Source: Temnothorax longispinosus
Taxonomy: Eukaryota; Arthropoda; Insecta; Hymenoptera; Formicidae
Direction: 5' to 3'
Assembly (NCBI RefSeq): GCF_030848805.1
Contig: NC_092369.1
Coordinates: 558,001 to 622,000 of the forward strand
DNA length: 64,000 nt
The stretch's first letter is position 1. Every line of letters begins with the position of its first letter. A model generated the notes under the pieces. That model was not told the origin of the DNA and made no database searches. It saw only the letters and a list, made by a program, of their open reading frames with translations. Shown one piece after another: positions 21,601 through 34,303 of the stretch. The position numbers were made by a program, and so were the translations under genes.

Positions 21601-23130
21601 AAAGTAACGCAATAAACGCAATAAACGCGTAATTTCCAAATGCGTATTAATCAAACGCAATTCCGTGCGCGCATACGCGCGGATTATCAAATGCCGTTAA
21701 CGTAAACAGGGGCGTTATAGTGCGAAATACCGCGAAACAAACGTAGCGCACCTCTCCCGGAGAGGAACATACTAATCGTGACTCGCAGTCGCGGGCTAAT
21801 TTTTCATCCGTATACGAATCGATGGTGCGCGGGCTGTCACGTGCCGGAAAGCCGGCTAAAATAAATCCCGCGATCTCGAACGGAACGCACGGTTACACCG
21901 ATTGCAGTAACGACGATGACGATGACGACTCGTGGTATCGACAAATGCGTTTGACAAAGCTCTCGTTCTTGTTTTTTTTTTTACCCCAGCTCGCCGGGAC
22001 TCTCCGCGAAACGCGGGTCGGCACGAATGGAATACATTTGCCGAGAACAATGGCGAGTTTTCCGCCGACAACAAAGGCGCGGGCCGGCCTGCAATTACTT
22101 GCTGATAGACGCGCGCGATAAATATTCGAATCGAACAGCGAGATCGTTGGTTTTGAATGGTGCGAAAGCCGATGTAGCAAATGCAGGTTGCCGGAAATGG
22201 ATGTGATTAATCCATCGATCCCGTTAGCAGCTGGTTGTTGCCTCTCCCCCCTCCCCTTCCCCTTTTTGTCAAATTATTACTTTTCTTTCAACTTTGTAAC
22301 GATCTGTCAAAAATAAAATTTTGTTTCCCGAAGGATATTCACGAAGGGTATTCGCGCAATTATCGAATGTATTTGAATAAAACGAAATTTCATCCTTTTA
22401 CGCTGGTTAAATATTTTACATCATTCAATATTAACGTAGCTTCTCTTTATCGATTGTATAAAACCGTTGTCATACCTTGTTGAAGTTTTCCAATATTAGC
22501 TAACAAAGAACGGCGAAAGAATCGTAGAAGATAGATGGAACATTGTGCTCGCCGCGCGCGCGAGCGTGTACAATTTACCACCTTTAAATACTTATTAATA
22601 GGGGTAAAAATCGATATTTATATCGACACGGAGTTAGTATCCCCTGGGACCGTTGAATTTTAGAAAAAAAGGGGGGAGATACCTACTCGAGGCTTTTACA
22701 AGGAGATTAAACGTGGTTGTAAATTACATGGGTTATTTTATTTCTACGATGTAAGGCTGCCTCTATCGGATGATTAATCATTTTGCGAGAGTAACCAGAG
22801 AGAAACCCGAGCGCAATTTATCCACAACGACGTAATTGATAGTTGGTAATCGATAGCCATGAGCGAGACGTTGATAACAATTTCCCGAAGCAGCTAACAG
22901 AGTTGTCGTCACAGATGAACAGTTCTTTTTAAACAACGTAAGGGAAAATGAAGAGTACTACGCGAAAACTTATTTTCTTATACGCGACATATATCTATAT
23001 ATCTCGACCGTAAGTTTGAAAAGAAATGAAAGAGACGAAACTTGGAATTAACCAGGAAGAATAAGAATAGATACGTGACCAAATTTCAAAATATGACGAC
23101 GAAATTTAAGGTAAATGTCTGGACACGTAT

Positions 23131-23309
23131 CTATGTCTGGACATTTTCATCATTTTAGTCCTTAAATAAGTTATAACGCGAATTAAAATCAAAGAGAGAG
23201 AATCAAAGGTAAAAATATTTATATCTTGTATTATATTTTTATCTTTGATTTTAATTCGCGTTATACTTATTTAAAAACTAAAGTGATCCATAAAGATGTC
23301 CAGACATAG
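23131..23309. mobile_element. 179-bp MITE with 68-bp inverted repeats
   Basis: The left arm begins CTATGTCTGGACAT and runs to about 23,197 (ending AATTAAAATCAAAG). The right arm (23,242-23,309) is its reverse complement with few differences. The TA inside CTATG/CATAG can serve as the target dinucleotide, as in Tc1/mariner-type elements. A second partial TGTCTGGACA lies just upstream at 23,117. Confidence 0.8.
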
Positions 23310-23814
23310 GTTTTATAAATATCCCGGCATTGGTATATTACGCTATTCGTAAATATAATTGTGGCAACAAGAGGATAAATTATAAACAATTGCAAATACA
23401 AGTGAAGAATATTTTAAACTATATATAGTTTCACGAAATTAAGTCTGCATCTCTTTCTCTCGTTCCTCGGATCGGATCGGAATAAAAGTATGCAGATTAG
23501 AGCACGTATTACATTCGACGCGGGCAAGCTCGAAGTCATCCGAATTCCAAGCGACGAAATTTATACGTTTCTACGAAGGGCACTCGAACAATTCGGGAAC
23601 GCTTTCTCGACGAGCGCATCGAAATGGAGCGGAACGAAGAGACGCTCGTCCGTCGTCCCGATAAGCCGCTTTTCCTCGTGCCGCGATTTTATTATCGGCT
23701 CACGGAGTTCCTCTCTCACGACTCGGGAAATGTTGCAGACTCCATGAAACGATCGGCAAAGGGAGTCAGATTTCTATCCTACTTCGGTCGTATACTACCT
23801 ATAAATGTTTAACG

Positions 23815-23870
<56 letters not shown>

Positions 23871-25196
23871 CCCTCTCCGCCCTCTTCGACGTCGTCGATG
23901 GAATCGGTGAGCATCTTTCGCGGCTCTTTGTCGGCTACCGTCTTGCGAAGGAACATTTATTGCTCCGCTGCACTTTCCCCGAGACTGCAACGAAATGACG
24001 GAAGACACTAGGAAGCTTATTGTTAGCGGAGTTCTCTCTGCTTTAGAAGGAGCCGCGATATTTATTTATCTTTGATACACCTCTAGCTATTTATACGAAT
24101 TACTGTTATTACAAGTTAAAAGCAGAGACTCAAGATATATCCGACTTGACCGAATTTGGCTCTCATTTTTCATTGGAGAAATGGCAAATTGTTTACTCAT
24201 CCGATCTGCACTGATATGAGAGAAAACTGAATGATTTGTTCGCAAAATAGAATATTTTGCAATAATATAGAAAATATTTGCTATTCTCTTCTATCTCTTG
24301 CAGAGAAAGTTAGGAATTTATTTACAATTTCTAAACAATTGTGGTTTTTGCGCGCATCAAACTTCGATCATGAGCAATAAGAAAAAAATTTCATTCTCAA
24401 TAGACTTATCATATCTACTTCTCAATAGAACATAGAGTGACAAATTTTGTGGATTTGCGAAACTTTGTAACACGTTATATAGAGGTGGCTTCTGCTATGC
24501 CCTTTCGCGCAACACGTGTCTACGAAACGTCACACGCAAACGTTACGGTGGGTATGTGGGTTAGCACGGCGATCTCTCACACTTTCGACGAAAACACAAC
24601 CAATAAACAGCGCAGCCGCTTGCATATGCATATCGGACGCAATCCTCCAGCGACCGTCCCCGCTTGTTTGGTCCATCGGACAGCCGGCTGCTGGTCGGAA
24701 CAACGGATACTTCTAGAACAGGCACACAAGGCACGATGGACATCCGATGGGGTTCGGACCGATATACATATAGATACTCGTACATTAAGCTTTAGATTAC
24801 GTGACTCATCACGCAGAGTGGGGCTTAATGCTGGCGCTTGTTAATTACATGCAGTCTATTCCGCCCGCTTTCACCTCCTCCGCCTCCTCCTCCTACTTCT
24901 CCACCTAGCTCCCATTTCACCCCTTTCCCGCGACGCTCCACTATCCTTCATCCTCGGCGATCCTGACGTCTGCGGAATAACCGGCAGAAACGTTGGGCAT
25001 GAGGTGCGCGAGATAAGCTTCGCGCGAGATAAACCACGACGAGAGAGCGACGTAAAATGTGAGTTAGGTTCCGTTTGCGGACTTTTTGGAAGGATTTTCG
25101 GGGGCAAGCGAGGGCAAGTCCGCGCTCTTCTCACGTTGGAAAAACGCCGCGCGCGCTTATTTGCCAGCGAAATTATTTATCAAGAGGGAGAGTACC
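23310..25196. other. Gene-free stretch with a CT microsatellite
   Basis: Contains (CT)n at 23,815-23,868. The open frames here (23,490-24,011 and 24,437-24,844) overlap one another or the microsatellite and show no domain. GC-rich parts lie at 23,500-24,010 and 24,480-25,160. Confidence 0.5.
23815..23868. repeat. (CT)n microsatellite
   Basis: About 26 CT units with one TTT interruption, followed by a C-run. Confidence 0.95.
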
Positions 25197-25520
25197 ATAT
25201 ATTGCTCTCTAAATCTCATAGAGTGATTGCGATGGTCACTCCAAAAGAGAGAGTTGTCTCTAATTTCAGTAAAGGTAGGAGTGATACAATCTTGGCTCTA
25301 AAGTTATAGTGAGTCATTAAAGATCGACTCTAAAAGAGTGAAATTTTCCACTTATAATTGTAGAGTGATATAATTCATGGACACTGATCTACTGCACTCG
25401 AAAAGAGTGCCCATTCACTCAAATGGAGTGCGATTTCACGCCAACTTATAAAGCGCAATTTTACACTTGTATTTCACTCGTTTTGAGTGTAATATTTCAC
25501 TCTTCGACTTTTAGATACAA
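25197..25520 (+). repeat. GAGTG/CACTC-rich interspersed repeat, copy 1
   Basis: Starts near TCTCTAAATCTCATAGAGTG and ends near TTTCACTCTTCGACTTTTAG. It holds a dozen or so GAGTG or CACTC words in both directions, including CACTCGAAAAGAGTG and TTTCACTCGTTTTGAGTG. The same order of blocks recurs at 54,185-54,620. No coding capacity; family unknown. Confidence 0.75.
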
Positions 25521-28500
25521 AAGGACTTTTAAAGTGTTTCCATTTTCGTCGCATTTATATTTACGCCGAATGCGAATGCAATAAAAAAATAAACTGCGTA
25601 TTATCGCGCGAGGTGCACGTTGTTTTCAGATCTCACAGGCAAGGACGGAAAGCTATGCATGAGAAAATCTATGCACGAACGGATACGCCATGCAGGCATG
25701 GCGGTACTGCCGTTACATTATGCGACATGTACTTCGTTAAAATGCTCCTAAAGAATCGCATACGCGTGTCTCACCGTCAGCTCTTGTTATTTCCATAAAA
25801 TGTAGTCGCCCTGCCATTTCGTCCCGCTCGTCATCCGGTAGCTCTCGCTACCTTCAACCTTCTGTCCCCGTATAGCGCTGCCATCCCTCATGCTTGTCAC
25901 TCGCGGAATAAACCGGGAAGAGTAGGGAAACGCCACCGGAAATTATCATCCGCGTCAAGCCGCTATATTCAAATGACCGTGTCTCTGCATCGCGTCTCTT
26001 TCACGAAGACCGAATATACATATATATATACGGAATGAAAAAGAGGCATCGAGCGAAACGGAAAAGAAGATACTTATATTTGCCATTAATTCCCGATTAA
26101 GCTGCACCGCCACGGATTTAGACGAAATATCTTACTATTTTTATTATTTAAAATATTTGAGTTAAACTTTCATGACTGTTGTATAACTGTCGGGTTCGGT
26201 GGTAGCGGCGGCAGCGGTCTAACCCAGTTTTTCGAGAACTTAAGTAATTAATTTTAAAGTCGGGAAAATTAAACTTGGACTAATTTGCGAGCTCTTGAAA
26301 AAGTAAGGGTTTATGTTGCACCAAATATTTCCACTGTACCCGAGTATATATATTACTCCATTTTTAGCTCTCGAGAGAGATTTGTGTGACATTTTAATAA
26401 CATCCAACTCTCGAGCGCTCCACCTCCGGCTATAATCAACCTGTGTGTGTTCTCTGGTTTAGTCAGACTTCATGTGACTCATAATAGTCACCAAATAAAC
26501 CATGGAAAACACAAGCTGGGCGCACAGATGGGAAAATATTGAAAAATGGAAAATCATCGAATTTTCAACGAGAGAAACCGCGACGCATTCTAGGACGACA
26601 CATTTTTGCCGTGTAAAAACGCGAAACAGTAGGATCATGTCGTTTCGTGCCTTGGAATACGCACGCATATACGGATAGCTCGCTCTAAAAACTAGGACGA
26701 ACGTGATTGGCTTTTTTCCTGAATTTATTGTGCGTTCTCGTTGCCTCATACGCGGTTTTGATGAACCCACTTCGGTTTACGTGCCTCCGAGGAATCCGGT
26801 GAAAATAAAGAACCGCACAAACCTCGCTCTGGCCAAACAAGTTATTTTTAACGTGGATTTCAGGATCTCTCTGTTCGCGTTATATTAAAGTTTACGAGAC
26901 AGAAGAATAAATCGCGAGCAAGGTCAAAAGTTAATAGGGTCATATAAAATTGATGAAAAATGTTGCAAACTAAAAAATAATAAAATATTCCTTATACGGT
27001 CATACAAAATCGCGAAAAATATTAAAAACAGAAATTAAAATACATGGATCTCGAAAGGACTTTTCATATCTGTAAAAAAACAGATGTAATACGAAGATTA
27101 TCTGCAACCGAGATAAATTAGCAAAGATGTATCATTAAATCTTTATCCTAAGTTGTACGAATCCTTATCGTAAGAACTACAAGTTTTTGCAGATTACCAG
27201 ATCTATATAATTTCTCCAAATGGGAATTTTGCATAATTCCAATGAGAAACCCGTCCAAGAGATTATACTCTGAATCTGTGTGGATTCGAGTAATGTGACA
27301 CGATTTACGTGAAAGAACTGATTGTGAGATTTTTCAAGTATACGACACTCGCATTTGAAGTGATCACTCAGCATTGCATGAGATACACTTTTTTCATCGG
27401 CAGCAGAAAGACACAGATATAATTGCCGTGAAAAGCGAAGTTTCTGAATTCGTTTCACTCGAGGTATTAAAAAAAATTTTGCAAGCAGAAATCAGAAGTA
27501 AGGTCGCGTTTACGTTTTTTTCCATGCACCACTTGAGCGCGAAGCGAGGCGTTATGTGCGCCGGGTTACGCGCGCTGTAAAATAATGCATACGGAGCGGG
27601 GGCGTTAAAAAAAAGAGAGGGAGAGAGAGAAAGAAAGAGACAGATTGGACGCGCCAGGGCACGCCAGGGTTTACTGTCGCTGCGCCCGCCGTACGTGACC
27701 TTTTCCTTCATCCGTGACGCAAGGTACGAACGCGGTATTTCACGGTAACAGTGGTGATAAATCGCAAAACGTGATCATTCGCGCGTCCTCCGCGCGCCGC
27801 TGACGGGTCTATCGACCGTCGCGTCCGCGTCGGCGGGATCGCATCGCCGGAATCCCGGCAATGCCATCGACGATGAAGTCCTTTGGGCTCGCACTTAATT
27901 CAGCTTAATGCAGCGCTCTCGAGGGTGAAGCGCTGTTCGCCGGGTGGAAAGCGGACCGGCTTCATCCTCCGTCCGTTCCGGAATCTTTCCGAGTTGTTGC
28001 ACGATCTCCGTGAAACAGAAGGATATCTTCATGAGTGACGTAGATGTGGCGGATAGTTTTGCAACTGGACGAACTCGATATGTAATCGTTTGCAACAATT
28101 TTATTCCGAAAACACGAAGCGATTCGCAATTAGACATTTTATATTGAGTATACTTCGCGAAAATTGCCTTATTGTTAGAATAGTAGAATAATTGTTATTG
28201 GAAATGACAAACAATTTCATTATTAAATATTATGGAAAATTGAAAGATGGACTCATAATATTAATGACATTTAATTTAGAAGTCGGAATAATTATCAACG
28301 TTGTATTTAACGACATAAATTTGATGCTAGCAAAACGTTCTCCTGAGCTGATTTTGTCATGTACGCGTGAAAGAATAACGTTTCACTATCATGGAGAACC
28401 GCACGAATCGATGGGAACTTCAAAGAGAACTCACGGGAGGAGACCAATGCCCTACGTTTTGCTATAATTAGTGTAAACGATAAAATATTACAAAGTGATC

Positions 28501-31500
28501 TCGCCAGTAGCTCATTAGCCCTCATTTGGAGAGTCTATTGGAGTTTCCCAATGACAGTCTCCTACATCAAAAGCGACCGTTCCTGAGGGATTACGTTGTT
28601 GAATTCACAAAATCTTCATATGCCAGCAAACGTTACCTACTAACGTTGAAGACGTATAACCTTGCAATAAACTAGAATTCTTTTATTGTAACGTTATATA
28701 TTAACTATTGAATAACAAAAAATAATTAACGGTAAACACTTTAGTCAATACAGTTAATATCGGATACAACAGACATAAAATGAAAAAAAGTAAAGTTGTT
28801 TGAGATTTGATGTATCAATTTACCAGTTTTATCTTTCAATAAGCAAAAAACTTGCAGAATCGAATAAACTCCAGCAGATGAATATCGCTCCGAATTGAAA
28901 CTTTCATCATCGAGCGTTCTTAATCACGACTCGGCAACTTCCCGCACAATGAGGAAATTAAGAGCAAGCGTGGAAAGGCGCGAGACGCGAATTGCGGGGA
29001 TAGGTATTTACGTAATACATTTGCGATCGTTTGCCTATTGAAACGTCGGGTGGTTTGAAAAGTTTCAGTTGGAAGACGCGAGACAGAGAGAGGGAGGGAG
29101 AGTCCCACACCGTACGTTCCCCTTTTCAGACTCGATGACTTCGCGGAACGCGCGCGGAGAGCTTGCAAACTTTGTCTTCATGCTCCCATTAGACGGAGCG
29201 GGATAAATCACCCCCCATTTCTATTGTACCCGGTTTGCGAGGATATATCTCGTCTATCGCAGCCGCGGGTATACGTGAGCGGAGTTAGGATCGCGGCCGG
29301 GCGATAACCGGTCGTTACTCGACATAATTTATGACTGTGGTTTTGTAAAAATCCGTAAAGCATGAAATTATGATAAAGGCACTCTCCGGCCGGCCTGGCG
29401 TTCTCCCCTCCTCTCCTCACCCTCTTATTCTCGCGGTGGGAATAGAAAGGGGGTGAAAGAAAAAAAAGAAAAACAAAACGCCGCGCCTGGCCGGATTAGA
29501 GAAAGAGCGTATAATAAATTTCCGGAAATTCCACCGACCCGCGGAAATTCAATTTCGAGATAATTAACTGAGATAACTTACGGTCTCTATATAAGCGGGA
29601 CATCGGCGAAGTACATTGATATATACGTTACGCGCTTTTATCGGACGCGCTCCGGCTACGTAAGGACAGGGGAAAAACGAAGAGCCGGTGTCACGCCCGC
29701 AAGGCGAAATTAATTAAAAGCGCCCGCTTTTGGGCGCTTTTTTTTTCATCCCCCCGGTGCTCGCCCGGGCGGCCGCGCGCAATTAGCATAAGCATTTGAA
29801 ATTCATCGCGGGAGAGCAATTGGCTTGTGCCATGCGACTTTATCCGCCCGCGATCTCGCGACGTTATCTCGGTGACGAATTAGTCAATACCAATTATACG
29901 GATATACACAGCGCCGCGATGTACACGTTGGACGTTGGACGTACCGTTTTACGCATCCGGAATGATTTAAATGATAAAATTGCCTCGCGAAACTCGCCCC
30001 TGCCGCTGTTGTTATTCACACGTGATGGCAAACTAGCCCTTTGACCCATATTTCAACGCGCTGAACGATTTTCAATGTTGCCAGAGTTAATATTCCATGA
30101 GATCAATCCGTAACTCCAATTCATAATTTGCACAATGTGTGTACGACTCCGCCCCATGTAGTCGAATATAATCTCCATTTACCGATAAATTTCCATTTCA
30201 ATTAATGCGTTCGATTATCGCCGCGTATATCTTATACGGTTAAACCCCAGTTGCGCAATGTTGGATAAAGCTGCGGCTTTAAACACGTCGTAACGGTATC
30301 GCGCTTGGCAATCGTGCGGCCCGCGAATCGGTCCTCTGCGACTCGTGCGCTGGCGAGCACGCAAACCCGGCTCTCGAAATTAATCGCGGCTTCCCGTAAA
30401 TTCGTCCGCGCTATCGTGCCTTCTTTCCACGGCGGGTCTTAACGGCGGGAATTAATGCGGCCGGATAAATCGCTCGCTGGCGAGACGCATAACAATTTCA
30501 CTGATCACGACGATGCGTCGGCCACGAGATGGACGTACGGCCGCGTCAGTTTGCCCTCACGGTGAATTTGCGCTGGCATATAATCGCGTATTGCTGGCTC
30601 AGTCGTTGTTAATTACGTGCTCATCGCGGCCGATCGATCGATCGTCCGGGAATGATCGGGCGGACCAGGGGCGGTCGAAAGCGCATGATTTCGTGGCATC
30701 GTGGAAGCGCGGTTAACAACCGCGGGCTCCGAACGAACGTGTACACGCTACTGCGTAAGGCAGGCAATCAATCTGGTTGGAAAATCAGGTATTACGAGGC
30801 GGCGATTGTGGATGAGCGATAGATCCATGGCGAAATGACCAACCGCTGGACTATTGCGTTGACGCGCGATGATAAAAATGGTACGCATACGATGCATTGA
30901 CGTGGGTAAACGCATACGATCGTAAAATAATATACAAAATAACTATCGAATTCAGCACTGTAATTCTGGGCAACTGAGAATGCTGCTTTTGCAAGATGTA
31001 CGTGTTATAGCAAAGTCATGATATAGAAGGACTAAGGTGCATTATTTGATCAAAACTTATATAAAAGAATAAGCTCTATTCGGATGTTTTAGATGGTATT
31101 TATATATCCATATGACTATAATTAATAGTCATTAATACAACAAATATAAATACGTAAATTAGCAGAAAAATATATAATGTTTTAAACATTGCACGAAAAG
31201 ATTACTTACAAAATAAATTCCAGTTAAAAACTAATACAAAAGTTCGTTATTAAAACTTGAAATGACTCGAAGGACGATGAGAATGTTAAAAAATCATTAA
31301 TGCGTCATGTATACTGATGTCGACGGTAGGAGCGTGATCTTTCGCCGCTCCATTAAAGTTCTTGATTAGGAAGCTTCGCTGTTTCTTTCGCAAGACAAGA
31401 AAAAAAGAGAGGAGAGCGGGAAGTCTGTTCGCTTCCGCGTTACTTTGTTCCACCCTTTTCGAAGCCGTCTGCCCGTAGTTTCGTTAAACGATGAAGCCCT

Positions 31501-33702
31501 CGCTGGGCTTACTTCGTCTTCTCAACCTCGTCCAACTTTTTACCACGCCGTATCCTTCCGCTCGCGTCCAGAGAGAAACTCCGGTTCATCCGTCCTCTCT
31601 CCAAGCTCTGTCGATATTGCAAGAATCGAAGGAGCCTTTCTCGTTTTGCTCCTAGTCAAGCCGCCACTTTACGACATCCCGCTCGACCCTGACTTTTTTT
31701 CGCGAGGTATGCTCGCTTCCGAGTTCTTCTTAAGCGAAAACATTTAACAAACCGACGAGATAAATTCTCTACGAAACTTTTCTTGCACACGCGCATAAAG
31801 TTAATTATGCAAAGTTCGATTTAATTGAAAACTTTATTTCGGCTTTCAATAAGGTCACATATAAAGAACGATCTTGAGATCTTTGCGCAATTATCATTTT
31901 CATTCGATATATTTGAATCAATATGTCCAATATTATTTTTAATATCTTCTAAGGTAAAATATATTTATATCCAATCTGGTTTCTATAGCACAAAACATTC
32001 ATCAAAAATTCTAAACGGATAATATAAAAAGTTCGTATTTTGATCCTAAAAAATTAAAAGCGGACAACGGATTTTTCCGAGTCACATAAATGAAAAAGCT
32101 GAGAGAGCTTTCGCAATCTCAAAAATAAATAAAGCCCGGAGCCCCCTCAGCACGGATCGGTAGGGGGAAGATTGATTTTATCCATTAAGACAACGACCAT
32201 TGTAACATGAACCTCGAAGCCGCTCTTCCATAAAAAATACATTAATCTATGGGGATGCCTTTTACGTACAATCCCACGCCGTGGGCTCTCTCTCGGAGCG
32301 TTCTTTGCTCGTAATAACCTCCGGTCCATAACCGATTGTTTTTCTGACCAAACTGACAGGTTGACGTCGACAAACCCCGTTCAACGTCATCATCATAAGA
32401 TCAAAGATCGCGCTAGCCCGCGAATGAGTTTCCCACGTTATTAAAAATACAAACGCGGCAAAGCGCAATCATTGTCTGCCGGCGCAACGTCTGATCGATA
32501 TACGTGTCTAAATTAAAGTCTGATGAAGCGACAAGCGATCGAATTATTTCTCAAACAATACATTTACTGTAAAAGTAAATTGCAAAAACTCATTTACATA
32601 ATTGTCGTTTTCTTCTTGATTCAGGTACTGTATTGATTTAGAGATACATTCTATTTTTGTATATTTATTTTTAAGGAAAATCGTTATTTATTGTCCCTAA
32701 TTACAATAAATCTTATTTTTGTCCTCTTGTTCTTATTTTCGTTTGCCTCTTTCTCAAGACGCGCTTGACACGCATTAATAAATATAACCGTATTTCATCT
32801 GCCAACATATTATTTCCTTCGTATCTATTTCGAGAGATAAGTTGAAGTTAATGTTTGAAGATGACGCGAAGAAATGTCTGACGCTGCGTTTTCCGCTACT
32901 AGATATCAACATCGAGGGAGAGAAAAGATACACACGAGGAATGTACTATCAGGCGCACTATTACGCGATTCCGTCGCCCGGCGGATTATTTCCCCGGCGG
33001 CCCTCTTGCTTGCCTATTCAACACCAGCAGGAAATCAAAGGCTGCAACTCTTGGGCCCGCCCGATCGACCGACCGACGCAAACACCTATTTTGCGACGGG
33101 CGGGATCGTAAAACCGTCGCCGATTGCCGCACGACCAGGAGACCGAATGAAATTATAAGGCCGTAAAAGGGCGGCGACGCGAGCAGCACCTTCTTTCCAC
33201 TCCCTTCTCACTTCATCACGATGCACGTCTCTCTCTTTCTCCCTACGCTGTGTCTCTGTCGCGCGCTATCTGGCGCACGTCGGATGCCGGAAATAGTGAA
33301 GGTCGAGAGGTGAGAGCGCTGGAAAGGGTGTCGGACGCTGCGGAAGCACGGGGATGCGGAATCGGGGCAGAATGGGGGAGGGGGGTCCGGAGGACGCGGA
33401 GAAGTGGCTTAATTGGCCGGTAATTGCCACTGTCTGCGCGAACGGCGACAATAGGACGCGAAGATTGGAACTTTACCAAATGACGTGGACGCGTCCGGAA
33501 TACGTTAACAATAATTTCGTAATGGAGCGGGGGGACCACGAAATCAAGATAGCGGTCCGTGACATCTCGCCTAAAGTCTGCTGTATAATCTCAGGACAAT
33601 TGCACAGAACAAATTTCTCGAGCCTTTGATAGTTTCTTTTATTAAAAATTTTAATATTCCATAATATTTTATATTATTAATAGTAAGTTATTTAATGCTT
33701 AA
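25521..33702. other. Gene desert
   Basis: No supported gene. The open frames (up to 105 codons) lack recognisable domains and overlap on opposite strands. CpG-rich parts are 27,540-27,960, 29,040-29,880, 30,230-30,760 and 32,900-33,480. A GA-rich run lies at 27,607-27,642, and a hairpin followed by a T-tract at 29,716-29,746. Confidence 0.5.
29716..29746 (+). other. 10-bp hairpin followed by a nine-T tract
   Basis: AAAAGCGCCC, a 6-base loop, GGGCGCTTTT, then more T. It has the shape of a bacterial intrinsic terminator, but the surroundings look like the rest of this insect sequence, so it is most likely chance or a Pol III-type stop. Confidence 0.6.
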
Positions 33703-34299
33703 CCCTTTGTTGTACAATTTTTTCTATTGAACAAAAATTTTGCTGAATTTTAATATATGGAGATTTTTAGGATTGCTAGTTGCAAATCTGATCAAAATTT
33801 AATAAATTAAAATGGCGGATTTAATATGGTAGCCAAATTGAAAAAAAATTAATTACCTATAAATACGTAAGATCTTTTCAAACTTCTGATTTTAAATTTG
33901 CAGTCAAAATTTGCAAATATAAAATAACGGAACCAATGTATCGAAGAAATTTTTGCCTTATTTTTTAACGAAAAAAGTCTAATTTAAATAAAAAAGAATA
34001 TAAATATACCGCAAATATTATAAGTAATATTTCAAAATTCTTACAATAAAAGAATCTTGCAAAGTTTTAAATTCCTATTATAATGAAATTTTATTTTAGA
34101 GGTAACAGATGAATTTAGAAATTAGGGCCAGTGATAGGGCCAAAAAACGGAAAAATAATTACATATTTAAGTTATTCACATATACAAAGTCTTAGGAACA
34201 TAACGATACCACATACATTACACAAACAATTATGAAATACGTAAAAAGAGGAAAAGAAGAAATTGATATATTCCCATAGGGATGCTATGCAACGAAGGG
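33703..34299. mobile_element. piggyBac-like MITE (TTAA-flanked)
   Basis: The ends are CCCTTTGTTGTACAATT and, on the other strand, CCCTTCGTTGCATAGC, giving terminal inverted repeats of about 13-16 bp. Both sides are flanked by TTAA (33,699-33,702 and 34,300-34,303). TTAA targets with CCC-starting ends are the piggyBac signature. The 597-bp AT-rich interior has no coding capacity, so it is non-autonomous. Confidence 0.82.
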
Positions 34300-34303
34300 T
34301 TAA

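Larger units (their letters stand above)
13838..23130. other. Gene desert with CpG-rich stretches
   Basis: No supported gene. The region 14,150-15,130 has overlapping open frames on both strands (up to 294 codons), as expected from stop-poor CpG-rich DNA; none shows a domain. Other CpG-rich parts are 15,430-15,960, 17,255-17,640, 18,180-18,560 and 21,440-22,120. The rest is AT-rich. Small features: a TTAGG-like run at 16,979-17,014, a GAAA repeat at 18,669-18,698, and a duplicated TTTTTAACACTAGAAAT near 20,997 and 21,020. Confidence 0.5.

Noticed and set aside
29640..29800. Bacterial insertion or horizontally acquired operon, suggested by the terminator-like hairpin
   Set aside because: No bacterial open frames, ribosome-binding sites or composition shift beyond the usual CpG-rich patches.
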